Origin: Streptomyces sp. Y2F8-2 | GTDB lineage: Bacteria > Actinomycetota > Actinomycetes > Streptomycetales > Streptomycetaceae | Assembly (NCBI RefSeq): GCF_014905555.1 | Contig: NZ_BNGS01000008.1 | Span: forward strand, 186,001 to 250,000 | Direction: 5' to 3' | Length of the DNA stretch: 64,000 nt | In this document: piece after piece, positions 15,769 through 24,519 of the stretch | Numbering within the stretch: position 1 is the first letter of the stretch | Layout: each line of letters opens with the position of its first letter | The notes under the pieces: model-generated | Databases searched by the model: none | The model's input: only the letters and a program-made list of their open reading frames with translations | What the model was told of the DNA's origin: nothing | Position numbers and translations under genes: made by a program

Positions 15769-15886
15769 CGTCGTACCTGCCTCCCCATCCGTTGCGCGCT
15801 GTCCGACGCAGAAACCAATTGTGCCCACAGTCCGCCGCTATGCACGACACACGGCGGCGGACAATGGTTGTGCGCGTACCCCCGCC

Positions 15887-18199
15887 TCAGCGCCCCAGGC
15901 GCCCGCGGACCATGCCGACCATTGAGTTGAGTTCCTCGATGCGCATCTTGCGTGCGGCGACGTAGAAGACGCCGAGAAGCAGGGCGCCACCGCCGACGAG
16001 GGCGGCCAGCGAGCCGACCACCCCCTGCCCCAGCGTGTGGCCGATCTCGTAGCAGGCCGCTCCGCTCAGCAGCGCGGCCGGCACCGAGGCGATGCCCAGC
16101 CGTGCGTACGTCCGCAGCACCCGGGCGCCGTCCAGGTCGCCGCCCAGCCGCTTGCGCAGTCGGGCCCAGGCGACACCGACGCCGATCGCGTACGCGAGGC
16201 CGTAGGAGCCCGCCATGCCGATCACGGCCCAGCGGGCCGGGAGGACGAAGTAGCAGACGGCTGAGGCCCCCGCGTTCACAGCGGCCACGATGACCGTGTT
16301 GTAGAAGGGGGTGCGGGTGTCCTCGTACGCGTAGAAGGCGCGGAGGACGACGTACTGCACGGAGTACGGGATGAGGCCGAGGCCGAAGGCCATCAGCATG
16401 TAACCCATGTTGGTGGCCTCGCTGGTGCCCGACGAGCCGAAGATCAGGGTGCACATCGGGATGCCCAGCGAGACGAACCCGAAGGCGATCGGCACGATCG
16501 CGACGGCCGTGGTGCGCAGGCCCTGCGAGATGTCGTCGCGGACCGCTCCGCCGTCGCCCTCTGCCGCCGAGCGCGAGATGCGCGGCAGCAGGGCCGCCAT
16601 CAGGGAGACGGTGATGATCGCCTGCGGGAGCCCCCAGATCAGCTGGGCGTTGGCGTAGGCGGCGAAGCCGGTGCCGTCGACCGGGGAGTGCTTGCCCGCC
16701 GAGGTGGACAACTGTGAGACGACGAGCGCGCCGGCCTGGTTGGCGAGGACGAACAGGACGGTCCACTTGGCGAGCGTCGCGGCCTTGCCGAGGCCATGGC
16801 CCTTCCAGTCGAAGCGCGGCCGCAGCCGGAAACCGGTCTCGCGCAGGTACGGGATCATCGCCAGGGCCTGTACGACCATGCCGAGCAGCACGCCGATTCC
16901 GAGCAACCGCTGCCCCTCCGGCGGGATGTTCGTCACCTTCATCCCGGAGTTCGCCGCGCTGCCGTACACCCAGATGAATGCGCCGAGCGTCACGATGATG
17001 ACGATGTTGTTCAGGACCGGGGTCCACATCATCGCGCCGAACTTCCCCCGCGCGTTGAGAACCTGACCCATCACCACGTGGATGCCCATGAAGAAGATCG
17101 AGGGCAGGAAGTAACGGACGAAGGTGACGCCGACCTCGTTGGCCGCCGGGTCGCTGGCGACCGAGTCGGACAGCAGGCGGATCAGGTAGGGCGCCCCCAG
17201 GATCGCGACCACGGTGAGCCCACCGAGCGCCACCATGACCAAGGTCAGCAACCGGTTGGCGTACGCCTCGCCGCCGTCCTCGTCCTCCTTCATCGCGCGC
17301 ACCAGCTGCGGCACGAAGACGGAGTTGAGGCCACCGCCCACGGTGAGGATGTAGATCATCGTCGGCAGCTGGTAGGCGACCTGGAAGGTATCGCCGAGGA
17401 GGCCGACGCCGAGCGCCGAGACGATCAGCGCCGAGCGGATGAACCCGGTGAGCCGGGAGACCATCGTGCCCGCCGCCATCACGGCGCTGGACTTCAGCAG
17501 GTTCGAGGCCCGCCCGCCCTTCTTCCCTTCGGGCGCGGGTGGCGCGGCGGGCTCGGCGGTGGCCTCGGGCGCGGCCGCCGGTGCCGCGTCGGCGGCCGTT
17601 GAAGGGGCGGCGTACGTCCGTTCCTGCGGGGACGCCTGGGCGTAGGCCGGTGCCGGGTACGGCCCGGCCGGACCCTGAGCCGGTGCGGGGCCCGGTACGG
17701 ACGGCTGCCGCACGGACGGCTGTCCGCCGCCCTGCTGCTGGTCCCTGAACAGGTGCGCGAAGGCGTCCGGCTCGTGGCGCTCCTGGCCGGCCTGGGTGAC
17801 GAGGTCGTCGACGCCCACGAACTGGGTGGTGCGGGCGTCGTCGCCGTACGGCAGGTACTGCGACGGTCCCTCCGGCTCGGGCGCCGGCGGCTGGGCCCAC
17901 ACGCGAGGGTCGGGGGTGTGTTCCGGAGTCGGCGGCTGGGCGTACAAGGGCTGCTGCGGCTGGTACGGGCCAGGGGGCGGCGGGGGGTGCGCCGCGCGGT
18001 CGTAGAGCGCCTCGGCCACCGGGTCCTGAGCGGAGAGGTCGTGCGCCTGGTAGGGGTCCTGGTGGTAGGCGTCATGGAGGTACATGTCGGCCGGGGGCTG
18101 CGGCGGTACCTGATCGGGCTGGTGCGGTGGCGGGCCCTCGGGGTAGCCCGAGCTGCCCACGGCGCCCTGCTCGCGGTCACCGTCGTACGGCGCGTTCAT
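15887..18199 (-). CDS. murJ: Lipid II flippase MurJ (MviN)
   Basis: MurJ moves the peptidoglycan precursor lipid II across the membrane. The protein has 770 residues; the last ~540 form the multi-helix MOP-family core, which begins L-L-K-S-S-A-V-M-A-A-G-T-M-V-S-R-L-T-G-F near residue 232. The first ~230 residues are a Pro/Gln/Ala/Tyr-rich cytoplasmic extension not found in E. coli MurJ (511 residues). The start is ATG at 18197-18199 after GAGGTGGGG. Its neighbours are a DUF6049 protein upstream and the pseudokinase downstream, as in other actinobacteria. Confidence 0.95.
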   Translation of the reverse strand: MNAPYDGDREQGAVGSSGYPEGPPPHQPDQVPPQPPADMYLHDAYHQDPYQAHDLSAQDPVAEALYDRAAHPPPPPGPYQPQQPLYAQPPTPEHTPDPRVWAQPPAPEPEGPSQYLPYGDDARTTQFVGVDDLVTQAGQERHEPDAFAHLFRDQQQGGGQPSVRQPSVPGPAPAQGPAGPYPAPAYAQASPQERTYAAPSTAADAAPAAAPEATAEPAAPPAPEGKKGGRASNLLKSSAVMAAGTMVSRLTGFIRSALIVSALGVGLLGDTFQVAYQLPTMIYILTVGGGLNSVFVPQLVRAMKEDEDGGEAYANRLLTLVMVALGGLTVVAILGAPYLIRLLSDSVASDPAANEVGVTFVRYFLPSIFFMGIHVVMGQVLNARGKFGAMMWTPVLNNIVIIVTLGAFIWVYGSAANSGMKVTNIPPEGQRLLGIGVLLGMVVQALAMIPYLRETGFRLRPRFDWKGHGLGKAATLAKWTVLFVLANQAGALVVSQLSTSAGKHSPVDGTGFAAYANAQLIWGLPQAIITVSLMAALLPRISRSAAEGDGGAVRDDISQGLRTTAVAIVPIAFGFVSLGIPMCTLIFGSSGTSEATNMGYMLMAFGLGLIPYSVQYVVLRAFYAYEDTRTPFYNTVIVAAVNAGASAVCYFVLPARWAVIGMAGSYGLAYAIGVGVAWARLRKRLGGDLDGARVLRTYARLGIASVPAALLSGAACYEIGHTLGQGVVGSLAALVGGGALLLGVFYVAARKMRIEELNSMVGMVRGRLGR

Positions 18200-18244
18200 G
18201 GTTACCCCACCTCGTTGTCCCCGGGCCCTTGGCCACGACATCGC

Positions 18245-20668
18245 TCAACGGTCCACTCTCTCACCCGTCCCGGACGGGTCGGTGCTTTCCGGTGCGGTGT
18301 CCGGCCCCGGGTCACTCGGGTGCTCCGGGTCGTCTGCCCCGGTCTCCGTGTCCGACTCCTGTGCGGGTGCCGCTGCGGATCCTGCGGTGTCCCCAGTGTC
18401 TACGGCGGCGTCGGCGGCCTTGTTCAGACCCCCGTCGTCCGCGTGCTGCGGGTCGTCCTGCCGGTCCTCCTCGGCCTGCCGTGCGGTCAGGCGCTTGCGC
18501 TGGGTGTACATGCGGAACCCGGCGAGCACCAGCAGCAGGACACCACCGGCGATGACGAGCATCACCGTGGGAGTGATCTCGGTGACGTTCACGTCGAAGG
18601 TGATCGGAGGGCCGTACGCCTGCCCGTCCTCGGTGAACAGCTGGGCGACGACCGCGGCCCGTCCGTTGGCGTTGGCCGTGGTGGTGAACTTCACGGACTG
18701 GCTGTGCCCGCCCGAGACGGAGATGGGCTGCTCGGAGTAGGGGCCGTTGCCGATCTTCAAACGCGTCGGCTGTTGGGAGGTGAGGCGCAGGACCAGGTGG
18801 TCGACCCCCTGCATGAGATTGTTCTGCACCGTCACGGGGATGGTCGCGCTGCGGCCGGAGAGCTTCGTCTCGGACTTCTCGATCAGCCGCACCTGATCGG
18901 TGAGCCCGTCGAGGTATGACTCCACGCCCTGGCGGAAGGCCGAGGCTTCGGAGGCGTGCCCGCGCCACGAGGTGGACATCGAGCGGTCTATGGCCCGCCC
19001 GAAGGGGGTGACCACTCGTGCGGGGTCGGTCAGGATCACCTTGAAGCTGTCGAGCTTGTCCTGCGTGTTCTCGATCTGCGCGAACGCGGACCGCGGAAGT
19101 TCCTGCCTGCGCAGCGAGGAGGGGTAGCGGGACGCGGCCGGCACCTTCGTCGTGGCATCCGGGTCCGGCTTGGCCTTGGCGGCCACCGACAGATCGGCCG
19201 ACTCCGACCAGTGGCTGCCCTGCAGGGCCGTCAGCGCCTCCGCCATCGACTGGGCCTGGCTCGAGGACGGCATCCGCGGAGGAGCGACCACGATGCTGCG
19301 CTGCTTGTCCGGCTCCTCGAGGTTGATCATCAGACTCTGAGCCAGGAAATCCTGCACGGCGAGGGTGGAGCTCGCGGCCGAGGTCATGTCGCCGTCGAAC
19401 GCGCTCGACAGGCCGTCGTCCGAGACCACCGCCGTGGTGCCGCCCCCGATGGGGCGAGCGGCGGTGGGCGTGTAGGACAGGCCGCGGGTCTCCTGGAGGC
19501 TGTCGCTGCGGGCGATCACCTTGTCGGCGCCGGCCGAGGTGGCGACCTTGATGATGGAGGGGTCGATCGCGCCGTCCACGGGCCAGGCGAAGTCGGTGTC
19601 GGGTTTCACGTGGAGGATGGTCTCCACGGTGCTCGCGGCGACGTCCGTGGCGTCCTTGAGGTGGCTGAGGGAGCCGGTGACGTTCTTGCCGTTGTGGGCG
19701 AGCGAGGCCAGGTCGGGGTCGCCGTAGGGCAGAGCGACGACCTCCTTGTTCTGGACCGCCTTCTGAAGGTCGGCGAGCCACTGCTTGGCGACCGCCTGAC
19801 TCTTGCCCGCCGTGACCTTGTCGCCGTCGCCCTTGACGCTGTAGCTGCCCGCCATCGCGTCCACGGAGGCGAGCAGGTCGGGGTCGACCACCCAGGTGAC
19901 GTCGAGGTTCCTGCCCTGTGAAAGGAGCTGCGAGAGACGGCCGCCCGGGGAGATCTCCTTGGCCAGGTCGTCGTTCTGGAAGACGGGTGTCTGCTGCTGG
20001 TTGGGGAGGGTCTCCGCGGTCATGTGGGCATCGGAGACCAGCGGCCACAGGAACGTCGTCTGCGTCTTGGCGGCGTTGTCGGGCTGCCAGGGCAGGAACG
20101 TCCGCTGGATGCCGAGTACCTGCTCGTAGGGTTGCGCGGCGGTCTGGCCGGAGAGCGAGACGCCGAGGGGGTAGACCCCGTCGGAGCCGAGGTCCAGCTC
20201 CTTGACGGGCACGGAGATGCTGAATTCCTGGGTGGCACCGGGCGCGAGCTGGGCGAACTTCTCGACGTACTTGCCGCCGACCTCGGTGCCGTCGACGCCC
20301 GGCAGGTAGCCGGTGCGCCGGGCGACGCTGTCGATGGACGCGCGATTGGTCAGCTCCTGGCCGACGCGCAGGCCCACGTGGGCGTCGGTGACGGCCTGCC
20401 TGCCGTTGTTGGTGACCGTGCCGGAGACGGTGAGGGTGTCGCCGTCGGTCGGCACGCTGGGGCTGAGCGAGTCGAGGGAGACAGTGACCGCTCGGGAGCT
20501 GCCGGCCTCCACCGCGGCGCTCCTGACGGCGGCGTGCGCGTCCGGGCCGGCGGGCAGCTGCAGGAGGCCGGCCAGCAGGGGTGCGCCCGCGAGCAGCGCT
20601 CCGGTACGCCGGAGCCACCGGCGGGCAGGTGAGGAACTCATCCCCTGGAAGTCTGCCGCCTCGGCCAC
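18245..20668 (-). CDS. DUF6049 family secreted, membrane-anchored protein
   Basis: This large protein (807 residues) has unknown function and is conserved upstream of murJ in actinobacteria; the M. tuberculosis counterpart occupies the same position. A signal peptide is visible around residues 15-48 (L-L-A-G-A-P-L-L-A-G-L-L-Q-L-P to A-H-A). A single membrane helix lies near 700-722 (V-M-L-V-I-A-G-G-V-L-L-L-V-L-A-G-F), followed by basic residues and an acidic cytoplasmic tail. Most of the chain is therefore outside the cell. The start could be GTG at 20668 or ATG at 20641. Context suggests a role in wall assembly with MurJ; that is inference. Confidence 0.85.
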   Translation of the reverse strand: MAEAADFQGMSSSPARRWLRRTGALLAGAPLLAGLLQLPAGPDAHAAVRSAAVEAGSSRAVTVSLDSLSPSVPTDGDTLTVSGTVTNNGRQAVTDAHVGLRVGQELTNRASIDSVARRTGYLPGVDGTEVGGKYVEKFAQLAPGATQEFSISVPVKELDLGSDGVYPLGVSLSGQTAAQPYEQVLGIQRTFLPWQPDNAAKTQTTFLWPLVSDAHMTAETLPNQQQTPVFQNDDLAKEISPGGRLSQLLSQGRNLDVTWVVDPDLLASVDAMAGSYSVKGDGDKVTAGKSQAVAKQWLADLQKAVQNKEVVALPYGDPDLASLAHNGKNVTGSLSHLKDATDVAASTVETILHVKPDTDFAWPVDGAIDPSIIKVATSAGADKVIARSDSLQETRGLSYTPTAARPIGGGTTAVVSDDGLSSAFDGDMTSAASSTLAVQDFLAQSLMINLEEPDKQRSIVVAPPRMPSSSQAQSMAEALTALQGSHWSESADLSVAAKAKPDPDATTKVPAASRYPSSLRRQELPRSAFAQIENTQDKLDSFKVILTDPARVVTPFGRAIDRSMSTSWRGHASEASAFRQGVESYLDGLTDQVRLIEKSETKLSGRSATIPVTVQNNLMQGVDHLVLRLTSQQPTRLKIGNGPYSEQPISVSGGHSQSVKFTTTANANGRAAVVAQLFTEDGQAYGPPITFDVNVTEITPTVMLVIAGGVLLLVLAGFRMYTQRKRLTARQAEEDRQDDPQHADDGGLNKAADAAVDTGDTAGSAAAPAQESDTETGADDPEHPSDPGPDTAPESTDPSGTGERVDR

Positions 20669-20908
20669 GCGCTCGCCCGTCCCTCGTCGTCAGTGGTCGT
20701 CGGAATGTGCGTCCCCGCATGGTAACGATGTGCGCGGAAGGGAAGTGCCGCGGTCCGCACCACAAGATCGGAAAGGGAGCGGGGCCGTCCCGTCATGGCG
20801 GGACGGGGAAGGCCGGCCGCGACTGACTGTTTACGGTCGTTCACGGAACGCTCGCGACGGTTTAATGCGGGCGCCCGCCATCGCCCGGGACACGTACCCT
20901 TTTCTGTT

Positions 20909-22381
20909 GTGCCGAACGCCAACGCAGACAATCCCCGTGCCCTGAGTCAGGTGCAGCAGCGCGCCGTGAGCGAACTGCTGCGGGTCTCCCCTGTCGCCGA
21001 CGACCTCGCCCGCCGCTTCAAGGAGGCGGGCTTCTCGCTCGCTCTGGTCGGTGGCTCGGTGCGGGACGCCCTCCTCGGGCGGCTCGGCAACGACCTGGAC
21101 TTCACGACGGACGCCCGTCCCGAGGACGTCCTGAAGATCGTGCGGCCGTGGGCGGACGCCACATGGGAGGTCGGGATCGCCTTCGGCACGGTGGGGGCTC
21201 AGAAGGACGCCCGCGTCGGAGACGCTGTCCAACGCTTCCAGATCGAGGTGACGACGTACCGGTCGGAGGCCTACGACCGCAGCTCGCGCAAGCCCGAGGT
21301 GTCGTATGGCGACTCCATCGAGGAGGATCTGGTCCGGCGCGACTTCACGGTCAATGCGATGGCCGTCGCGCTGCCCGAGAAGGAGTTCATCGACCCGCAC
21401 CGGGGGCTCGACGATCTCGCCGCCCGGGTGCTGCGCACCCCCGGGACCCCCGAGGAGTCGTTCTCGGACGATCCACTGCGGATGATGCGGGCTGCCCGCT
21501 TCGCGGCTCAGCTGGACTTCGAGGTGGCTCCCGAGGTCGTCACGGCCATGAAGGAGATGGCCGGGCGCATCGAGATCGTCTCCGCCGAACGCGTACGGGA
21601 CGAGCTGAACAAGTTGGTCCTGTCCGCCTACCCGCGCAAGGGGCTGACGCTGCTGGTCGAGACGGGGCTCGCCGATCACGTCCTGCCGGAGCTGCCCGCC
21701 CTGCGGCTGGAGCGTGATGAGCACCACCGGCACAAGGACGTCTATGACCACACGCTGATCGTCCTGGAGCAGGCGATGGCGCTGGAGCAGGACGGACCCG
21801 ATCTGGCGCTGCGGCTCGCCGCGCTGCTGCATGACATCGGAAAGCCGAAGACGCGCCGTTTCGAGAAGGACGGCCGTGTCTCCTTCCACCACCACGAGGT
21901 GGTCGGCGCGAAGATGACCAAGAAGCGGATGACGGCGCTGAAGTACCCCAACGAGCTGGTGAAGGACGTCTCCCGTTTGGTCGAACTGCACCTGCGCTTC
22001 CACGGCTACGGCACGGGAGAGTGGACGGACTCGGCGGTGCGCCGGTACGTCCGTGACGCGGGCCCGCTCCTCGAGCGTCTCCACAAGCTGACCCGCTCGG
22101 ACTGCACGACCCGCAACAAACGCAAGGCGGCCGCGCTCTCCCGTGCGTACGACGGCCTGGAGGAGCGCATCGCCCAGCTCAAGGACCAGGAGGAGCTGGA
22201 CGCGATCCGCCCCGACCTGGACGGCAACCAGATCATGGAGATTCTGGGCGTCGGCCCGGGGCCCGTGGTCGGTCGGGCGTACAAGCACATGCTGGAGCTG
22301 CGCCTCGAGAACGGCCCGATGGGGCATGACGCTGCGGTGTCCGCGCTCAAGGAATGGTGGGCCGAGCAGGGTGAGGGATGA
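20909..22381 (+). CDS. cca: CCA tRNA nucleotidyltransferase / HD-domain polymerase
   Basis: This enzyme adds or repairs the CCA end of tRNAs. It has 490 residues from GTG at 20909 (P-N-A-N-A-D-N-P-R-A). The nucleotidyltransferase motif is L-V-G-G-S-V-R-D-A-L-L-G-R followed by D-L-D-F-T-T-D (about residues 50-75). An HD phosphohydrolase domain begins near 300 (L-L-H-D-I-G-K-P). No ribosome-binding site precedes the GTG, and a TACCCT hexamer ends 9 bp before it, so the mRNA may be leaderless. The gene is divergent from the murJ block and ends at the palindromic parS junction. A poly(A) polymerase role cannot be excluded. Confidence 0.92.
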   Translation: MPNANADNPRALSQVQQRAVSELLRVSPVADDLARRFKEAGFSLALVGGSVRDALLGRLGNDLDFTTDARPEDVLKIVRPWADATWEVGIAFGTVGAQKDARVGDAVQRFQIEVTTYRSEAYDRSSRKPEVSYGDSIEEDLVRRDFTVNAMAVALPEKEFIDPHRGLDDLAARVLRTPGTPEESFSDDPLRMMRAARFAAQLDFEVAPEVVTAMKEMAGRIEIVSAERVRDELNKLVLSAYPRKGLTLLVETGLADHVLPELPALRLERDEHHRHKDVYDHTLIVLEQAMALEQDGPDLALRLAALLHDIGKPKTRRFEKDGRVSFHHHEVVGAKMTKKRMTALKYPNELVKDVSRLVELHLRFHGYGTGEWTDSAVRRYVRDAGPLLERLHKLTRSDCTTRNKRKAAALSRAYDGLEERIAQLKDQEELDAIRPDLDGNQIMEILGVGPGPVVGRAYKHMLELRLENGPMGHDAAVSALKEWWAEQGEG

Positions 22382-22386
22382 CGGAA

Positions 22387-22418
22387 CGGGGTCATGTTTC
22401 ACGTGAAACATGACCCCG
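22387..22418. repeat. 32-bp perfect palindrome centred on parS
   Basis: Arms of 16 bp with no spacer (22387-22402 and 22403-22418). The core is a parS. It begins 5 bp after the cca stop codon and probably also acts as a terminator. Confidence 0.95.
22396..22409. promoter_or_regulatory. parS: parS site (perfect)
   Basis: Exact GTTTCACGTGAAAC at the centre of the 32-bp palindrome after cca. Confidence 0.97.
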
Positions 22419-22426
22419 GAACGCCA

Positions 22427-22488
22427 CCACGGCACGCACGAAGGGGCGATGTTTCACGTGAAACATCGCCCCTTCGTGCGTGCCGTGG
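22427..22488. repeat. 62-bp perfect palindrome centred on parS, bidirectional terminator
   Basis: Two perfect 31-bp arms meet with no spacer (22427-22457 and 22458-22488). The central 14 bp are parS. It lies between the convergent cca and the gene at 22495, so transcripts from both sides would form a very stable hairpin. It ends 6 bp before the stop codon of the leftward gene. Confidence 0.95.
22451..22464. promoter_or_regulatory. parS: parS site (perfect)
   Basis: Exact GTTTCACGTGAAAC at the centre of the 62-bp palindrome, 55 bp from the previous parS. Confidence 0.97.
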
Positions 22489-22494
22489 GTCGAT

Positions 22495-23067
22495 CTACTT
22501 CTTGAGCTCGTTCAGGCAGAGCACCACGTCGTGGCCGCCGCCGTACTGAATGTAGGAGATCGTCGCGTCCTTGACGCCCTGGCACTTGTTTTCATCGCTG
22601 GTGCCGTCAAACTTCTGGACGACCTTGTACTGGGCGTTGCTCGAGGAGCAGTCGACGTCCTTGAGGTCGGGCTTGGAGTTCGTGCCGTCGTTGTGCATGC
22701 AGGAGCCCACCGACGTCGTCTCCGCGTCGTCGCGGGTCAGGAACCAGCCCGCACCGAATTTGATGACGCCGATGATGACGGCGATGACGATGGCGCCGAT
22801 GATCCGTATCGCCTTCTTGCTGGCGCGCTTGCCGGGCCCCGCCTGCGGCGGCAGCGGCGCCGGGGCACCCTGCTGCTGGGGGAAGGGGGGATACGGCTGC
22901 TGCTGCTGCGGGTATCCCTGCTGCTGCGGGTACGTCTGCTGCGGCGGATAGGGCTGCTGCGGAGCGTACGGCTGCTGCGCGACTCCCGGCTGGCCGAGCT
23001 GCTGCCCCATGGGCACGGTGGGCTGCTGGGCGTACGGATTCGTGCCCTGGGGCGGCGGAGTGGTCAC
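22495..23067 (-). CDS. Small membrane protein with Gln/Pro/Tyr-rich N terminus (LppU-like)
   Basis: This 190-residue protein starts with GTG at 23065-23067 after a GAGGGGG. Residues 1-80 are a low-complexity cytoplasmic segment rich in P-Q-Q and Y. One membrane helix follows at ~88-108 (I-I-G-A-I-V-I-A-V-I-I-G-V-I-K-F). The C-terminal ~80 residues are outside and hold four cysteines (S-C-M, D-C-S-S, K-C-Q-G, L-C-L-N), likely two disulfides. The pattern resembles actinobacterial LppU-type proteins of unknown function. It is convergent with cca. Confidence 0.7.
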   Translation of the reverse strand: MTTPPPQGTNPYAQQPTVPMGQQLGQPGVAQQPYAPQQPYPPQQTYPQQQGYPQQQQPYPPFPQQQGAPAPLPPQAGPGKRASKKAIRIIGAIVIAVIIGVIKFGAGWFLTRDDAETTSVGSCMHNDGTNSKPDLKDVDCSSSNAQYKVVQKFDGTSDENKCQGVKDATISYIQYGGGHDVVLCLNELKK

Positions 23068-23183
23068 TTTCGGGGTCCCCCTCGAACGCGGGTGCGCATT
23101 GCGCGAAATAAGACGCCCGTAAGCTACAGGTCTGCACTGACAACCTTGAACTCGCCTGGTGCTCCGTAGCCTTGATGTGACAC

Positions 23184-24446
23184 TTACTGGCGCTCAAAGC
23201 GGGACATAGACAATGCAGCTGTCGCGTAGACCACGGCGACCATGACGACCAAAGCCGCTGATCGGCCGTCAGGGGGCAGCATCAAGGCGGCGACCGCGGC
23301 CGCGCCGACGAAGGCCACGTTGAAGAGCACGTCGTAGACCGAGAAGATCCGGCCGCGGAAGCCGTCGTCGACCGAGAACTGAACGATCGTGTCAGTGGAG
23401 ATCTTCGCGCCCTGTGTGGTCAGCCCGAGGACGAACGCGGCCACCAGCATGGGTCCCGTGGCGAACGGCAGGCCGAGCGAGGGCTCCAGTACGGCGGCGG
23501 ACCCCGCGCACACCGCGATCCAGCGTCCGGGACCGAGACGCCCCGCCGCCCACGGCGTCACCACGGCCGCGGCGAAGAACCCGGCCCCGGAGATGCCCAG
23601 CGCCAGTCCCAGCAGGGCCAGCCCCTGGCGCGGGTTCGCGGACAGGGCGTAGCGGCAGAGCATGAGCAGGAGGACGAGCAGCGCGCCGTAGCAGAACCGC
23701 ATCAGGGTCATCGCGGTGAGCGCCCAGGCGGCCTCCCGGCGCGGGGGTGCCGTGAGATGCCGTACACCGGCCACCAGATCCCGCGTGGTGCCGACCAGCA
23801 CGGCGCCAAGACGTGGCTGCACCGCGTCACCGTCCGGTCCCAGCGCTCGCGGAGCCAGGCTCAGCGATGCGAGGGCCGATCCCAGATACAGGAGTGCACC
23901 CAGCAGCACCACCGCGGCATCGGAGTCGGCGATCACCAGCCGTACGGCGAAGGCGAGTCCGCCGCCCGCGGTGGCGGCGAGCGTGCCCGCCGTCGGCGAG
24001 AGCGAGTTGGCCATCACCAGGCGTTCGGCGTCGACCACCCGGGGCAGCGCCGCGGACAGGCCGGCCAGGACGAAACGGTTGACCGCGGTGACGCACAGCG
24101 CGGAGACGTAGAAGAGCCAGTCCGGTACATGGCTCACCATCAGGACGGCGGTCGCGCAGGCCAGCAGGGCCCGCAGCAGGTTGCCGTGGAGGAAGACCTG
24201 GCGGCGCCGCCAGCGGTCCAGCAGGACCCCCGCGAAGGGGCCGACGAGGGAGTAGGGCAGGAGCAGCACGGCCATGGCGGAGGCGATGGCGGTGGCCGAG
24301 GTCTGCTTCTCGGGGGAGAAGACCACGTACGTGGCGAGCGCGACCTGGTAGACGCCGTCGGCCCCCTGGGACAGCAGTCGTACGGCGAGCAGGCGCCGGA
24401 AGCCGCTGAAGTGCAGGAGGACGCGGAGATCGCGCACGACGGACAT
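23184..24446 (-). CDS. Major facilitator superfamily transporter
   Basis: This predicted 12-helix membrane transporter has 420 residues; the substrate is unknown. Several hydrophobic helices alternate with short basic loops, and the MFS loop G-V-L-L-D-R-W-R-R-R-Q-V-F lies near residue 70, the typical G-x-x-x-D-R-x-x-R-R pattern. The start is ATG at 24444-24446 (S-V-V-R-D-L-R-V-L-L). The frame is open upstream, but that part crosses the ino1 terminator and is not coding. It resembles macrolide-efflux-type or enterobactin-exporter-type MFS proteins. Confidence 0.85.
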   Translation of the reverse strand: MSVVRDLRVLLHFSGFRRLLAVRLLSQGADGVYQVALATYVVFSPEKQTSATAIASAMAVLLLPYSLVGPFAGVLLDRWRRRQVFLHGNLLRALLACATAVLMVSHVPDWLFYVSALCVTAVNRFVLAGLSAALPRVVDAERLVMANSLSPTAGTLAATAGGGLAFAVRLVIADSDAAVVLLGALLYLGSALASLSLAPRALGPDGDAVQPRLGAVLVGTTRDLVAGVRHLTAPPRREAAWALTAMTLMRFCYGALLVLLLMLCRYALSANPRQGLALLGLALGISGAGFFAAAVVTPWAAGRLGPGRWIAVCAGSAAVLEPSLGLPFATGPMLVAAFVLGLTTQGAKISTDTIVQFSVDDGFRGRIFSVYDVLFNVAFVGAAAVAALMLPPDGRSAALVVMVAVVYATAALSMSRFERQ

Positions 24447-24464
24447 GGGGCACAGCCTCACATA

Positions 24465-24504
24465 CGTGCGGGGTCCCCGGGCACAGACCCGGGGACCCCG
24501 CACG
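24465..24504 (-). terminator. Terminator after ino1
   Basis: A perfect 17-bp stem (24465-24481 with 24488-24504, 6-nt loop) lies 15 bp after the ino1 stop codon. It separates ino1 from the MFS gene. Confidence 0.9.
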
Positions 24505-24519
24505 AGCACGGGAGCGACG

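Noticed and set aside
19603..19616. parS-like GTTTCACGTGGAGG inside the DUF6049 gene
   Set aside because: Three mismatches from parS, all in the second half of the palindrome; likely chance within coding sequence.
20669..20908. Possible NUDIX gene between cca and the DUF6049 gene, as in mycobacteria
   Set aside because: The 240-bp gap is too short and contains no Nudix box on either strand; the NUDIX gene in this window is elsewhere (44220-44702).
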